Assembly (NCBI GenBank): GCA_963768565.1
Contig: CAVYIO010000023.1
Span: 1-64,000, forward strand
Direction of reading: 5' to 3'
DNA length: 64,000 bases
DNA from: JABDKH01 sp963768565
Lineage (GTDB): Bacteria; Bacteroidota; Rhodothermia; Rhodothermales; JABDKH01
A model generated the notes under the pieces. The model ran no database searches and had not been told where the DNA came from. It was given only the letters and a program-made list of their open reading frames with translations. Of the stretch, positions 1 to 9,982 are shown piece after piece. The position numbers and the translations under genes are program-made. The stretch's first letter is position 1, and each line of letters starts with the position of its first letter.

Positions 1-941
1 AGGGGCATCTTTCCGTCGAGGGCCTCAACGCCTTCTCTGGTTGCCTGCTCAATCCACTTCACCGGCTCGTTGTAGAAGCTATGATAGATCATGGGCATCA
101 CGGCATCGAGATTCCAATTCACCCAGTCCTGTCGCACCAGCGTCTTCGCGATATCCGGAGTCGGGAACACGGCGGCCGTGATGGGCATGCCGTGCTCGTG
201 CGCGACCTCGGCCAGCTCGTTCACGACGCGCGTTATCGTGTCGTAGCGATACTGAAGCCACGGCTGATGTGATGCCGGGTCTTCGATTTCGAGCGGATCC
301 ACGCCGCTCTCCTGTTTGAACTGCTCTCGACAGACCTCGCAGTAGCAGTAGTCGTACTCAGGATACTCCTTGTCCTGCACGATCCCGTACTTCTCCCAGA
401 GCTGAATCGGCAGAATGACGTCGGGATAGCGGATGTAATCCAGGTGTACGCTTCCCAGGCCTTCGATCGAAGCCAGGTCAGCAACCTGTTTCTCCAGATG
501 CTCGAGGACGGGCTTGCGTGAGGGGCACAAAAACTTGTAGTAGTCGACATAGGCCGGCTTGTCGGCTGCCGAGTCTCCGTTGCGATTCACGACGTACCAT
601 TCGTGATGCTCGTCTTCCATACCAGCCTGCATCATGGTGGCCATCCAGGCGTGGATTTCAATTCCCTCGTCGGCGGCTACAGGGATGAGGGGAGCGAGCT
701 GCGCCGCGTCCAGTTGAATCAATACGGCGTCGATGTTCGCGGCCCGCAGGGACTTGAATTTTCTTCTCCAGTCGTCAATGCTGCCGTCGCCCACGTGTCC
801 GCCTATCCACGTGCCATTTCGAAATGCTTCCATCGTTTTTGCGGACTTGTTGGAAGGGTATCGACATCCGATCCAGGCGGGGGCACTTATCAGGCTGACG
901 GTCCCGATTCCGAGAGCCTGGAGGCACTCTCTTCTGTTCAT
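1..941 (-). CDS. GHL10-like glycoside hydrolase family protein (partial, runs off left edge)
   Basis: Reading the reverse strand from the ATG at 941 gives an uninterrupted frame of about 313 codons that leaves the window, so the C-terminus is missing. The N-terminus MNRRECLQALGIG has a twin-arginine-like start and a hydrophobic stretch, suggesting export. The body looks like the GHL10 / DUF187 type of TIM-barrel hydrolase: a conserved GLGSVHLDYIRYP segment near residue 165 matches the family's hxDxxRYP strand, and a later strand reads DAVMPMIYHSFY. A CYCEVC cysteine pair near residue 200 is notable. It lies 87 bases downstream of the susD stop on the same strand, so it may be read with the SusCD pair and act on the same glycan. 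The substrate cannot be told. The family call is fairly sure; activity is inferred. Confidence 0.7.
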   Translation of the reverse strand, partial: MNRRECLQALGIGTVSLISAPAWIGCRYPSNKSAKTMEAFRNGTWIGGHVGDGSIDDWRRKFKSLRAANIDAVLIQLDAAQLAPLIPVAADEGIEIHAWMATMMQAGMEDEHHEWYVVNRNGDSAADKPAYVDYYKFLCPSRKPVLEHLEKQVADLASIEGLGSVHLDYIRYPDVILPIQLWEKYGIVQDKEYPEYDYCYCEVCREQFKQESGVDPLEIEDPASHQPWLQYRYDTITRVVNELAEVAHEHGMPITAAVFPTPDIAKTLVRQDWVNWNLDAVMPMIYHSFYNEPVKWIEQATREGVEALDGKMP

Positions 942-973
942 GTCGCGCTCCGTTTGGGCTAGCCACAAACACC

Positions 974-1009
974 GAGCGCCCGCCCCGGCGAGGCAGGCGC
1001 CCGGCGCTC
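974..1009 (-). terminator. GC-rich hairpin between susD and the hydrolase gene
   Basis: A 7-bp perfect inverted repeat (GAGCGCC / GGCGCTC) with a GC-rich loop lies about 20 bases after the susD stop on the reverse strand. Only a weak T-rich stretch follows, so it may be an attenuator or an mRNA-stabilising hairpin rather than a full terminator. Confidence 0.3.
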
Positions 1010-1028
1010 TGAGCTATGACAGTTTAGT

Positions 1029-2606
1029 TTACTGGGCGTCCCACCATACCGGGGTGGACAGGTCAAACTGACCGCCCGGCGGCGCCGACGCTACGGCATT
1101 CGGATTCAGGGTCGTATTTCCCCAGAATCCCAGTCTGCGCGGAATCTGCCCGTTTGTGACGTTTCCAGGCCAGTTGACCGGGTTGAGAACCGGATACCCG
1201 CTGCGCCGCCAGTTCGACCACGCCTCGTGTCCGTTCAGGAACGTCTCCACCCAGATGTGGGTGTTGAGTTGCTCCATCGCGTTCGCCGCGTTGTACGGAT
1301 TGGCAGCAAGGTAGTCCGTGATATCACTGCTGGCTATCGCCGGCGCACCCGGATACAGCGCAAGCTGCTCCATGGCTGCCCGCACTCCATTGGCATAGTG
1401 CGTCGCAGGATCGCCGACACCGGCTTCAGCAAGCAGGAACTCGGTCTGGGCGTAGGTCAACAGGAAGGTTGGAGCAATTCTGCTGCTCACCGCATCCGTC
1501 GGGACCGAGTAGTCAGAGAAGCTCGTGTAGTCCGGGTCGTACGCCTCCCACGACGGGTCGGCAATCGTGTTGCCGTTGTTGCCGCCCGGCATACCCTTCT
1601 GAAGCGCAACCGGCGTATCCAGAGCACCTCCTACACCGCAGAAAACGCCAAGCCGCGGGTCGCCCGAATCACGCAGAAGATTGACGAACGTCTTCGTGCA
1701 CTTCGGCCGGCCGAATACCTCGAGTACGTCGCCGACGCCATTCGTGTTCAGACCGTTCGGTCCTTCACTGCTACCACGCTCGTGGGGAACCACGAAGCTG
1801 TCACCATTACCCGCCATCAATCCACCGGGGCCGTTCACGGCAGTGGTCACCCATGAGTTGAGTGAAGGCGATCTCATGGCGAGACGCAGCATCAGCGAGT
1901 TACCGAAGCGCTGCCATTTTGTGACGTCGCCGCCATAGACCACGTCCGCTCCGCCGTACGTCGGGAAGTCGGGGTCCAGCTGTGCGACAGCCTGCTGAAG
2001 TTCCTTCAGCATGTCGTTGTAGATCGCTTGCTGCGAGTCATAGTTCGGCGTCACGTTGTTTCGGAGGAAGCCGAGTCCCGCTTCGAAGTACGGCAGATCT
2101 CCGTACATGTCCGTCAGCCGATGGAAGACGAACACGCGAAGAATCCGCGCAGCGGCGATCTTGTTGACCATGGTCGGCTTCGCCGGCGGACACTCTGTAT
2201 AGATGTCCTGGGTCGCCGCACATTCCTGATCAACGTTGTTGTATATGAGGTCGACGAGCAGCTTGATCGGCGCCCGCTGTCCGTCACCATTTCCGTTGTA
2301 GGAGACGGTCCAGAGCGCTGACAGCCAGTCGGCGTTTGTGGTGTACTTGTCACCGGTGAACCATGTCTCGGCGAGATGCTGAATCATGGCTTCCGGATAG
2401 ATCAGGTTTGAGCGCCAGGCCTCGTATCGAGTTCCGGCGATCGCCATCTGAGCCGGTGTAAACAAGTAGTCCGGCGGTATGCTACTCGCCTGCGTCGGAT
2501 TCGTGTTCAGATCCTCGAAGCGCGAATCCTGGTCGCAGGCCGGGAGCATAAGGATAGCTAGGACAAGTACCATCGCTCGTCCTAGTATTTGCTTAATGCT
2601 TTTCAT
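1029..2606 (-). CDS. SusD/RagB-family outer-membrane lipoprotein
   Basis: Surface-exposed glycan- or nutrient-binding lipoprotein that forms the lid of the SusC transporter. Starting at the ATG at 2606 gives 525 residues with a short signal ending in the lipobox LPAC (Cys near residue 22), followed by DxxFEDLNTNPTQ, the typical mature start of the SusD-like_2 group. The open frame extends 18 codons upstream, but that would put extra residues before the signal peptide, so the internal ATG is preferred. The length is normal for the family and the frame is intact. It lies 57 bases downstream of the susC stop and is surely co-transcribed with it. The ligand cannot be read; a GHL10-type hydrolase follows on the same strand. 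Confidence 0.88.
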   Translation of the reverse strand: MKSIKQILGRAMVLVLAILMLPACDQDSRFEDLNTNPTQASSIPPDYLFTPAQMAIAGTRYEAWRSNLIYPEAMIQHLAETWFTGDKYTTNADWLSALWTVSYNGNGDGQRAPIKLLVDLIYNNVDQECAATQDIYTECPPAKPTMVNKIAAARILRVFVFHRLTDMYGDLPYFEAGLGFLRNNVTPNYDSQQAIYNDMLKELQQAVAQLDPDFPTYGGADVVYGGDVTKWQRFGNSLMLRLAMRSPSLNSWVTTAVNGPGGLMAGNGDSFVVPHERGSSEGPNGLNTNGVGDVLEVFGRPKCTKTFVNLLRDSGDPRLGVFCGVGGALDTPVALQKGMPGGNNGNTIADPSWEAYDPDYTSFSDYSVPTDAVSSRIAPTFLLTYAQTEFLLAEAGVGDPATHYANGVRAAMEQLALYPGAPAIASSDITDYLAANPYNAANAMEQLNTHIWVETFLNGHEAWSNWRRSGYPVLNPVNWPGNVTNGQIPRRLGFWGNTTLNPNAVASAPPGGQFDLSTPVWWDAQ

Positions 2607-2663
2607 AGTTGAAGTCCGTTTGCTTTCCAACATAGTGTTGTGAAGATGCATCCGTCGCACCGG

Positions 2664-5600
2664 CTAGAACCTGAGGTTCACGTTGAAGCCGATGCTCCTG
2701 GTCTGCGGTACGCCTGCAAGCTCGGTCCCCTGAGCATTACCCACATTCAGGTTTGACTCGGGGTCGACGTTTGGAATGTTCTTGTGAATGATCCAGAGGT
2801 TGCGACCAACGATCGAGAAGGTCGCCATCTGGATAGGTGACTTCTGCAGCCATCGAGTCGGCAGACGGTAGCTGAGTTGCAACTGACGCAGCTTGACGTA
2901 TGTGGCGTCATAGATGAACTCTTCCGCAATCTGCCCGACGATGCGACCGTAGTAGTCCTGCGGATAGACGGCCGTCGTGTTGTCGACACCGGCTTCGAAG
3001 ATCTCCTGAGTGAGGCCATTCCCTTCACCCTGGTCAGGCGCGGTATAACCGTCATCCCCGGGGCCGAGGCCATCCAGACCCTTGTCTCCGATCTCAAAGG
3101 GAATACCATCCGGGAACTGCACGCCCGACGGCACCCAGCACTCGCTTGAGTAGCCGGCAGAATCGCAGTCCGATCGACCGTCCAGCGTATTCTGATGCAG
3201 TCCGAAACTGTACGCATTTGCGTTGGTGCCCGAGAAGATCTCTCCTCCGTAGGCGATATCCACGAGCGCGCTCAGCGTGAAGTTCTTGTATCGGACTGTA
3301 TTCGTGATACCAGCGGTCCAGTCGGGGTTGCCGTTTCCGAGTATTTCGAAAGGACCCTGAACCGGAAGTCCTGCGTCGTCCAGCACGATGTTGCCATTGA
3401 CGTCGCGGGCATACTTCCGGCCTTTAATCAGACCGAACGGCTCGCCCACTTCGGCGAAGACGCCCATCGTAGCGCCGCTGGCGATTCGCGAGTTACCCCC
3501 GAGACCCAACACGCCAAGGAAGTTGGTGCAGTCGAGGTCTTCACTGGGGAACGGATCCGCACATGCCGCCGGTCCAAGAAGCTGCGTCACTTCGTTATCG
3601 TTCCAACCGAAGTTGGCGTCGATATTCCAGCGCATATCCGCAGTCCTGACGGGTGTACCCGAAAGCAGGAACTCCACGCCCCGATTCGAGATCTCACCTG
3701 CATTAATGACCTTCGAGTTGTAACCCGATTCACCTGCCACAGTCGAACTCAGAATCTGATCACTGGTCTTGCTGCTGTAGTAGGTGAAATCCAACCCGAG
3801 TCGGTTGTCAAGGAATCGGGTGTCGTAGCCCAACTCCCAGCCGGTGTGTGACGAAGGCTTCAGATCTGCGAGCGGGATCTGCGTCTGTCCGACCCTGCCG
3901 ATCGGCTGACCAGCGTGCGTGAAGTTCGCCAGTGCGTACGTCAGGCTGAGTTGGAACGCATCCGTGTCGCCACCGACTTCCGCCCACGAGGCTCGGACCT
4001 TACCGAAGCTCAGCCATTCCGGTACATCCAGTGCGTCGGAAAAGACAAAGCTCGCACTCACCGACGGGTAGAAGAAGGAGTTATTGTCTGAAGGAAGCGT
4101 GGATGACCAGTCATTCCGTGCTGTACCGGTAAGGAACAGGTAGTTCTTGTACGCCAGCTCCGCCGATCCATAGAGGGAGTTGATCTCCTTTCTCGAAACG
4201 TCAAAACCGGTTGACGTCTGCGACGCATTCGAGATCGTTTCCAATCCTGGAATGCTGAAGTCGCTGCCGCTCAGCTGAAGCCGCTCAAAATCCTGTCGCA
4301 GCTTGTTGCCTCCGACCGACGCGTTGAGATTGACGTCCTCATTCAGCTTCCGGTCGGCAAAGAACATGAAGTCGTAGTTGCGTTCCTGGACGGTCCAGTT
4401 GACTTCGTCAATTGAACCGGCAGGTACAAACGCAGTACCGAACGGCTGAACTCTGGTGCGACGCGTTGAGTACCAGTCCTGTCCGACTCGACCCTGAACG
4501 GTGAGCCAGTCGAGGATCTCGTACGAAAGCTGCGCGTGACCCAGAAGTCGATTCTTTGTGTCGCTCGCCGTGAATCTCTCGGCGGACCAGTACGGGTTCT
4601 GTTGAAATACGCTCTCCGCAATTCGGAACTCCGCGTTTTCGTCGAGACCGCCCGCACAAATACCCAGCGCTGCGTCGGGATTCGGATCACCGGAGCAGAA
4701 TCCCGGCTTCATCGTCTCCACGTCGACGTTGGGCGGCAGAAATGCGACCGTGTAGTTCGCGTTCCTGGGAGCATCGGAGAGTTCACTTCGGTTTTGCGTG
4801 TCGTCGCGGACGTAGTTGAGCTTCACGTCGGCAGAGAGCTTGTCTCCGAAGTCCGAAGTCCCACGAAGGGAGATCGAGTATCTCTCAAGTCCCGAGTTCG
4901 GGACGATGCTTTCGCTGTTCAACCTCGAGAACGAGAGTCTTACGGCCGTATTCTCGACGTTGCCCGTGAAGGACAGCGTATTGGTGTTTGTTACACCGGC
5001 CCGATAGAATCGCTCCGCGTTGTCTCCGACCGACGCGTAAGGTCGGGTGACACCGTCGAACTGAATGGCTGAGCCGCTGCCAAGGCGTGAGCCCCACGAG
5101 GAAAAGGCATTCTCGAGTGCCTGATCCTGCGTCGTCGGGAGTTCACCGCGCGTTCCCTGTCCGTACTGATCCTGGAAGTCATATCGAACGACTGGATTCT
5201 CGAACGTCACATTTGAGTTGTACTCGACGCCGATTCCACCGCCAGGCCCGCGTCGCGTGCCGGACTTTGTCGTAATCAGAATGACTCCGTTCTGGGCACG
5301 CGTACCGTAGAGAGCGGCAGCTGCCGGTCCCTTGAGCACTGAAATGTTGTCGATATCATCCGGGTTGATACTGGAGATACCGTCGCCCAGGTCCTGGCCG
5401 CCCCACATCCCGGCGCTGCCGAGATTGCTGTTGTCGATCGGAATGCCGTCGACGACGTACAGCGGCTGATTATTCCCCTGGAGGGCCGTGTTTCCGCGGA
5501 TGATGACGCGGCTGGAGCCGCCGGGTCCCGAGGCAGGTTTGCTTACCGCGACGCCGGCAATTTTACCGGACAGCGCGTTCGCCACGTTGTTCTCGCGTGC

Positions 5601-6051
5601 CTGGCGAAGGCTCTCGCCTCCCACCTCGGACACGGAGTAGCCGACCGCGCGTGCCTGACGCTCAATACCGAAGGCCGTGACAACAACCTCTTCGAGCATG
5701 CCCACATCCTCCGCGAGCCTGATGTCGAGTTGTGTCTGACCGTTGAGGTCAATGTATTGTGTTACAAAGCCCACAAATGAAACGGCAATCGTCGACCGTC
5801 GGGCTCGATGCAATAAACGAGAACTTGCCGTCGAAGTCAGTCGACGCTCCGCGCGTCGTTCCGACTTCCACGATGTTCACGCCCGGCAGTGGCGTGAGGT
5901 CCTCGGCGGCAACGACGCTGCCGCTAACCTGCAGCTGGGCACTCGCTGCGTCTACACCCATGAGGGAGACGAGGACCGCCAGCATACAGAATGTGCCGAT
6001 TGCGCTCGTCGGCCGCAGCCGGTAGAGCGTCCGTTGTAAACCAAGCATCAT
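2664..6051 (-). CDS. SusC/RagA-family TonB-dependent transporter (one frame break)
   Basis: Outer-membrane, TonB-driven importer paired with SusD. From the ATG at 6051 (AAGGAAGG nine bases upstream) there is a signal peptide ending VDAASA, then a carboxypeptidase-like domain (GVNIVEVGTT, DFDGKFSF). The frame then breaks near 5796. One extra base separates ...FIASSPT from STIAVSFVGF; removing it gives a continuous protein of about 1128 residues, the usual size. After the break come the TonB-box-like EEVVVTAFG, the plug domain (ALSGKIAGV, YVVDGIPID, VLKGPAAAALYGT) and a long beta-barrel ending GFNVNLRF with the terminal aromatic residue expected of a barrel. Without the correction the plug would have no signal peptide, so an assembly error is more likely than a real pseudogene. 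First gene of the SusCD unit. Confidence 0.88.
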
Positions 6052-6716
6052 AAAGACCACCTTCCTTCGTTTGGGTGAAGTCAGTCGAGTGTTGCGACAA
6101 TTAAGCTTTTCGGGCGGTTGACGGGGACTCGCTCATCGTTGCCGCTCCGCTTACGCTAGTCAAAAGTACGGTCACATTCCAGTCCCAGCAGAGCGACAGG
6201 TCAACCAAATCACGTCAGAATAAGCGACTATGGCCAAAACATCCTCGCCTGTTGGCGTCGGGCCCGGTGACCGCTAAAGGGTTAAGGATATTCGTGATAC
6301 GACAAATCTTCGGGCAGAGAGACCATACTGTTGGTGTAGGAACTTCCCTTACCTTTTTGTCCGGAGTGGGGGTGTCTGGACGACATACGTGTCTCATCCG
6401 GGAACCATCGTCAGACAAGACCAGCGCCGCCGGATGAAGCCCCGGTGCAGCTCCCGGCGGGCGGTATCGAACGGCATGCGGGATCACGACAGCGCGGAGC
6501 AGACAGCGGCGACGGTCGGAAACGGTGCACCGAACGGCCGGAGCATCTCGCGCGGAACAGCATGGCCTGGTCGCCGGGGAGAGAGTCTGCAAACAGGCGA
6601 GGGGCTGGAACGATTTCGAGCCCGCCTAGCCGGGTCGGGTTTGACGCAAGGAACCTTGTTTCTGATGGCTGATCGCGGTAACGTGGACCGCACATCACGA
6701 ACGCAACGTGCGCCCC
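6052..6716. other. Divergent intergenic region between susC and the acyltransferase gene
   Basis: No convincing gene in 665 bases. Open frames here have no family signature and start in an overlapping frame of the next gene. It holds the candidate susC promoter at 6161-6168 and an imperfect inverted repeat at 6373-6417 (TGTCTGGACGA / TCGTCAGACA, one bulged base), which could be an operator or an RNA hairpin for the forward gene. Confidence 0.4.
6161..6168 (-). promoter_or_regulatory. Candidate -7 element for the susCD unit
   Basis: The reverse strand reads TACTTTTG, a perfect match to the Bacteroidota -7 consensus TAnnTTTG, about 110 bases upstream of the susC start. No good TTTG is seen 19-21 bases further upstream, so the call is tentative. 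Confidence 0.3.
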
Positions 6717-7877
6717 ATGTCATCATCAGCCCCGGCATTGTCTCAACCGACCGGCCGAATCGTTTCCCTGGACGTCTTCAGAGGCATCACGATCGTCGGC
6801 ATGATCCTCGTGAACAATCCCGGGTCCTGGTCCCATGTCTATCCGCCCCTGCTCCACGCGAAGTGGCACGGCTGGACGCCGACGGACCTGGTCTTCCCCT
6901 TCTTTCTCTTCATCGTCGGCGTGGCCGTCGTTCTCGCCTTCGAGAAACGACTGTCGCAGGGGGTGGAGGTCCGGACGCTGGTACCGAAGCTGTTGCGGCG
7001 GTCGGTGGTCCTGTTCCTGCTCGGGCTCTTTCTGGCGGGCTATCCCTTCTTTACGTTTTCTCCGGAGTTCGGGCTGTCGTCGTCACTGACGAGCATTCGT
7101 ATTCCCGGTGTCCTGCAGCGGATCGCGGTGTGCTATCTGGTCGTATCGCTCCTGTACCTGTATACGACCACGCGGACGCAGGTGATCATCTCGGTGGTGA
7201 TCCTGCTGGGCTATTGGCTCGCAATGAAAGTGATCCCGGTGCCGGGTTACGGCGCGGGACTGATCGATGAACCCACCGCGACGCTGGCGGCCTACATCGA
7301 CCGGCTTGTATTCGGCCAACATCTCTGGGCGGCTGTGGATCATCAGTGGGATCCGGAGGGACTGCTGAGCACCTTTCCCGCCATCGTGACCACGTTTCTC
7401 GGTGTGTGGGCAGGCCGCATTCTGATATCGCCACGGGAGACCGTGGATCGGGCAGTCACGCTTTTCGCATACGGCGTTCTGCTGATCATCGCAGGCTACA
7501 TCTGGAGCTGGTTCTTCCCGATCAACAAGGGGATCTGGACCTCCTCGTATGTTGTGTTTACAGGTGGGCAGGCATTCGCTTTTCTGGCGCTGTGTTACTA
7601 TTTCATTGATCTCAGAGGATACAAGGGCTGGTCCGAGCCCTTTGTCGTGTATGGCGTTAACGCCATCACCGTGTTCGTGATGAGTGGTGTTGTGGCGCGG
7701 ACGCTGTCGCTGATCAAGGTGGGAGATATTTCGTTGAGTGCGTTCCTGTATCAGAACGTGTTTTCGGCGGTTCTACCTCCGAAGCCGGCATCGCTCGCGT
7801 ACGCCATCGTCTGGATCGTGGGCTGGTATCTGGTGCTGCTGGTCATGTATCGTCGTCGGATTATCATCAAGATCTGA
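6717..7877 (+). CDS. HGSNAT/NagX-like multipass membrane acyltransferase (DUF5009 type)
   Basis: A polytopic inner-membrane protein of about 386 residues with some ten hydrophobic segments. The N-terminus reads RIVSLDVFRGITIVGMILVN and is followed by LLHAKWHGWTPTDLVFPFF and FLFIVGVAV. This is the signature of the heparan-alpha-glucosaminide N-acetyltransferase / NagX family, which moves an acetyl group across the membrane onto amino sugars. The HAKW loop aligns with the His-containing loop of the human enzyme. A GTG nine bases upstream (6708) keeps the frame open, but the ATG at 6717 gives the family-like start; no clear Shine-Dalgarno is seen, which is common in Bacteroidota. Another exported protein follows after five bases, so the two are probably co-transcribed. 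The acceptor sugar is unknown. Confidence 0.82.
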   Translation: MSSSAPALSQPTGRIVSLDVFRGITIVGMILVNNPGSWSHVYPPLLHAKWHGWTPTDLVFPFFLFIVGVAVVLAFEKRLSQGVEVRTLVPKLLRRSVVLFLLGLFLAGYPFFTFSPEFGLSSSLTSIRIPGVLQRIAVCYLVVSLLYLYTTTRTQVIISVVILLGYWLAMKVIPVPGYGAGLIDEPTATLAAYIDRLVFGQHLWAAVDHQWDPEGLLSTFPAIVTTFLGVWAGRILISPRETVDRAVTLFAYGVLLIIAGYIWSWFFPINKGIWTSSYVVFTGGQAFAFLALCYYFIDLRGYKGWSEPFVVYGVNAITVFVMSGVVARTLSLIKVGDISLSAFLYQNVFSAVLPPKPASLAYAIVWIVGWYLVLLVMYRRRIIIKI

Positions 7878-7882
7878 GGCCC

Positions 7883-8635
7883 ATGCCCCGTCATGTGATC
7901 CGAGTAGCGCTTCTTCTTGCGCTGTTGATTCCGGCTTCTCCGGGGTTCGTCTCGGCTCAGGATATGCGGACAGCAAGACGTGACCACCTTGCTTCTCTCG
8001 GATCGGTGGAAAGTGCGTCGGCGGTTGAGAGCTACCTGCTACGTCAGTTGCAGACTATTGGCGCCCCGAACGCTGCTGACCTGGCCGAGTTCTTCTCGTT
8101 CGTGATGGTGATCCACGGTCTTGATCTCCAGAAGCTTGAGCGTCTTCAGGCGGGCGGGACAGATCTCGTTCACGCGATGACGTCCGACGCCCGTCCGTTC
8201 ATGGAGCAGGGACTCTTCTCAGATCCTGTGGTGGTAGCCGAAGTCGTCGATTTCAGCGATTCAGATGAACCGACGGACGGTTATCATTCGACGATAGCCG
8301 TGCGCGTTGTGGAAACGCTGAAGGGAGAAGTTTCCTCGGACACCCTCTTTCTGCGACAACGGGGACGATTCCGTAACGGTATGGGGCCGAGGGAGTTTGC
8401 GCCGAAGGTCGGGGAGACGTATCTCCTGCTTCTGTCAAGACCGATGTACGAGTTTTTCGCCTCACGTAGACGCGCGCCGACGCAGGCACCCGCCGTAACA
8501 CGGAATGCTTATGCGATTTATCGATACTACCGCGCGGACGACAATCGGATCGTGATGGGCGATGGGAGCAGTCACGACGCCGGGTCCATCTACCAGGAAC
8601 TGCGCTGGCTGGAAGAGTTGATGGAGGCGCTGTAG
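7883..8635 (+). CDS. Exported protein of unknown function
   Basis: A 250-residue protein with a clear signal peptide (Arg-containing start, LLLALLIPA core, cleavage near FVSAQ). The mature part has an alpha-helical first third and a likely beta-rich middle (residues ~110-180) with VVVAEVVDF, STIAVRVVETLKGEV and VGETYLLLLSRP. These resemble the strands of small OB- or NTF-like secreted domains that carry a 'rate/flow of metal' signature in other bacteria, but I cannot name a family. It starts five bases after the acyltransferase stop and shares its strand, so it is likely the second gene of that unit. Intact frame, codon use like its neighbours. Confidence 0.6.
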   Translation: MPRHVIRVALLLALLIPASPGFVSAQDMRTARRDHLASLGSVESASAVESYLLRQLQTIGAPNAADLAEFFSFVMVIHGLDLQKLERLQAGGTDLVHAMTSDARPFMEQGLFSDPVVVAEVVDFSDSDEPTDGYHSTIAVRVVETLKGEVSSDTLFLRQRGRFRNGMGPREFAPKVGETYLLLLSRPMYEFFASRRRAPTQAPAVTRNAYAIYRYYRADDNRIVMGDGSSHDAGSIYQELRWLEELMEAL

Positions 8636-8801
8636 CGCGCAAGGTCAGGGCGTCCGGACGTTGGAAGGACCGCACCGTTGTCTGGATACCGCGGCCGGGA
8701 TGACGCAGGTGGGGCATCGGGCGACGGGAGAGGATCGTCATCGCCGGGATGGGGGCCGGGGCATACTGGCGATACCGGGTCCGAGGCGATCCCATCGGCG
8801 G

Positions 8802-9692
8802 TCACACAACTCGAAACGGATCACCCGCCGGGATATGTATCACATCAACGCCCGGCACTCTCGGCCGCAGCCACTCGGAGAACCAGGCCATGCCGGGCTC
8901 TTCGCTCAGCGCATGCCCGACGACGATAAGCCCTCTGGGCATCCCGTGCTCATTGGCGTCACGCACATATTCCGTGGTCTCCCATTCACGCGCTTCGCCA
9001 CAGATGACGACGTCTACATCTGCGCGTGACAGGTATTCGATCTGCCGTCGACCGCCCCAGGCTCCCATGAGAACACCGATTCCCCTGCACGCCATCTCCG
9101 GATCTCCGATCGTGCGAACGGCTTGTGCACCGAGCCTGTGTTTCAGGAAGTCCGCAAGATCGGTCAGACTCGACTTCGGGATCGTGCACAGATAGTTGTC
9201 TTCCGGACTCGCGAATGCCTCCCATCCGAGCGTGCGAAGGACACCGTGCGTAATGTCGTCGTGCTGCGCGCGGTGCAAGTGGTCGTGAAGACGCCAGACC
9301 ACAACTCCGTGATGCTCGATGAGACTGACCTTCGCATCGTACACGGGATTGTTTGTCAGCCAGTCGGTCTCATCGAGATGGTTGTAGAAGGTTGGTTCGT
9401 GCGTGATGATGAGGTTAGCGCCCTGTGTTGCCGCAGCCTCGATCACGGCAGACGTAGCCAGGAACGTGACGGCGATTCCAGATACCGGCAGCCCGGTATC
9501 GCCGATCTTGACGGTATCGACGGACTCCGGAATAGGATCCGTTGGCAGATCGCGGAGAATGAGATCGATAACTTGCTGGATGCTCATCTGGCCTGCGAAG
9601 GCCGACGGCCGGCGAGGTAGCGTCGAGACGAAAGTTGCGGTTCCGGCCGTAGCGGTCACGGCAGCTAGAAAATCTCTGCGGCTAATATCCAT
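8802..9692 (-). CDS. Tat-exported Nif3-like dinuclear metal-centre protein
   Basis: Nif3-like proteins form toroidal hexamers with a two-metal site; their chemistry is poorly known. Here the ATG at 9692 gives MDISRRDFLAAVTATAG, a textbook twin-arginine signal (SRRDFL) with cleavage near SAFA, followed by about 265 residues. The family signals are GANLIITHEPTFYNH (metal-binding His), VVVWRLHDHLH (second His pair) and DVVICGEAREWE in the C-terminal half. A GTG two codons earlier (9698) is possible. The gene stands alone on the reverse strand, divergent from the acyl-CoA synthetase gene and convergent with the exported protein before it. The odd point is the Tat signal, since most Nif3 proteins are cytosolic. 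Family call sure, substrate unknown. Confidence 0.82.
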   Translation of the reverse strand: MDISRRDFLAAVTATAGTATFVSTLPRRPSAFAGQMSIQQVIDLILRDLPTDPIPESVDTVKIGDTGLPVSGIAVTFLATSAVIEAAATQGANLIITHEPTFYNHLDETDWLTNNPVYDAKVSLIEHHGVVVWRLHDHLHRAQHDDITHGVLRTLGWEAFASPEDNYLCTIPKSSLTDLADFLKHRLGAQAVRTIGDPEMACRGIGVLMGAWGGRRQIEYLSRADVDVVICGEAREWETTEYVRDANEHGMPRGLIVVGHALSEEPGMAWFSEWLRPRVPGVDVIHIPAGDPFRVV

Positions 9693-9945
9693 GATCACAG
9701 TTGTACATTTGTCTCATCAGAAACTGCTAACAACTTCGGCATTCCGATTCGAGTGCGCAACGTTCGATCTCGCGTGGAGACCGCACCCGCCCGCCTGCAT
9801 CATCCGGTGACTGCACGGACGATTTTTCGACGGCTGAAGGGGGCTCGCCCCTACCCAACGTGTAAGAGATTCCCCGACTTGTTCATTCCGCTGGCTGGGC
9901 GATACTTCGTGTCCGCCAAAGTCAGGCGTCGACACAGAAGTATTT

Positions 9946-9960
9946 AGCACCCCGGGTGCT
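9946..9960. promoter_or_regulatory. Perfect 7-bp inverted repeat upstream of the acyl-CoA synthetase gene
   Basis: AGCACCC and GGGTGCT are separated by one base, 23 bases upstream of the ATG at 9983. The position fits an operator or a leader hairpin. No T-tract follows, so it is not a typical terminator. Confidence 0.3.
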
Positions 9961-9982
9961 TAAAGCATAGATCATCCTCAGC

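Noticed and set aside
1227..1856. Forward open frame opposite susD
   Set aside because: Antisense shadow of a well-conserved SusD gene.
6389..7270. Forward open frame overlapping the acyltransferase start
   Set aside because: Out of frame with a clear membrane protein family; Arg/Gly-rich low-complexity translation.
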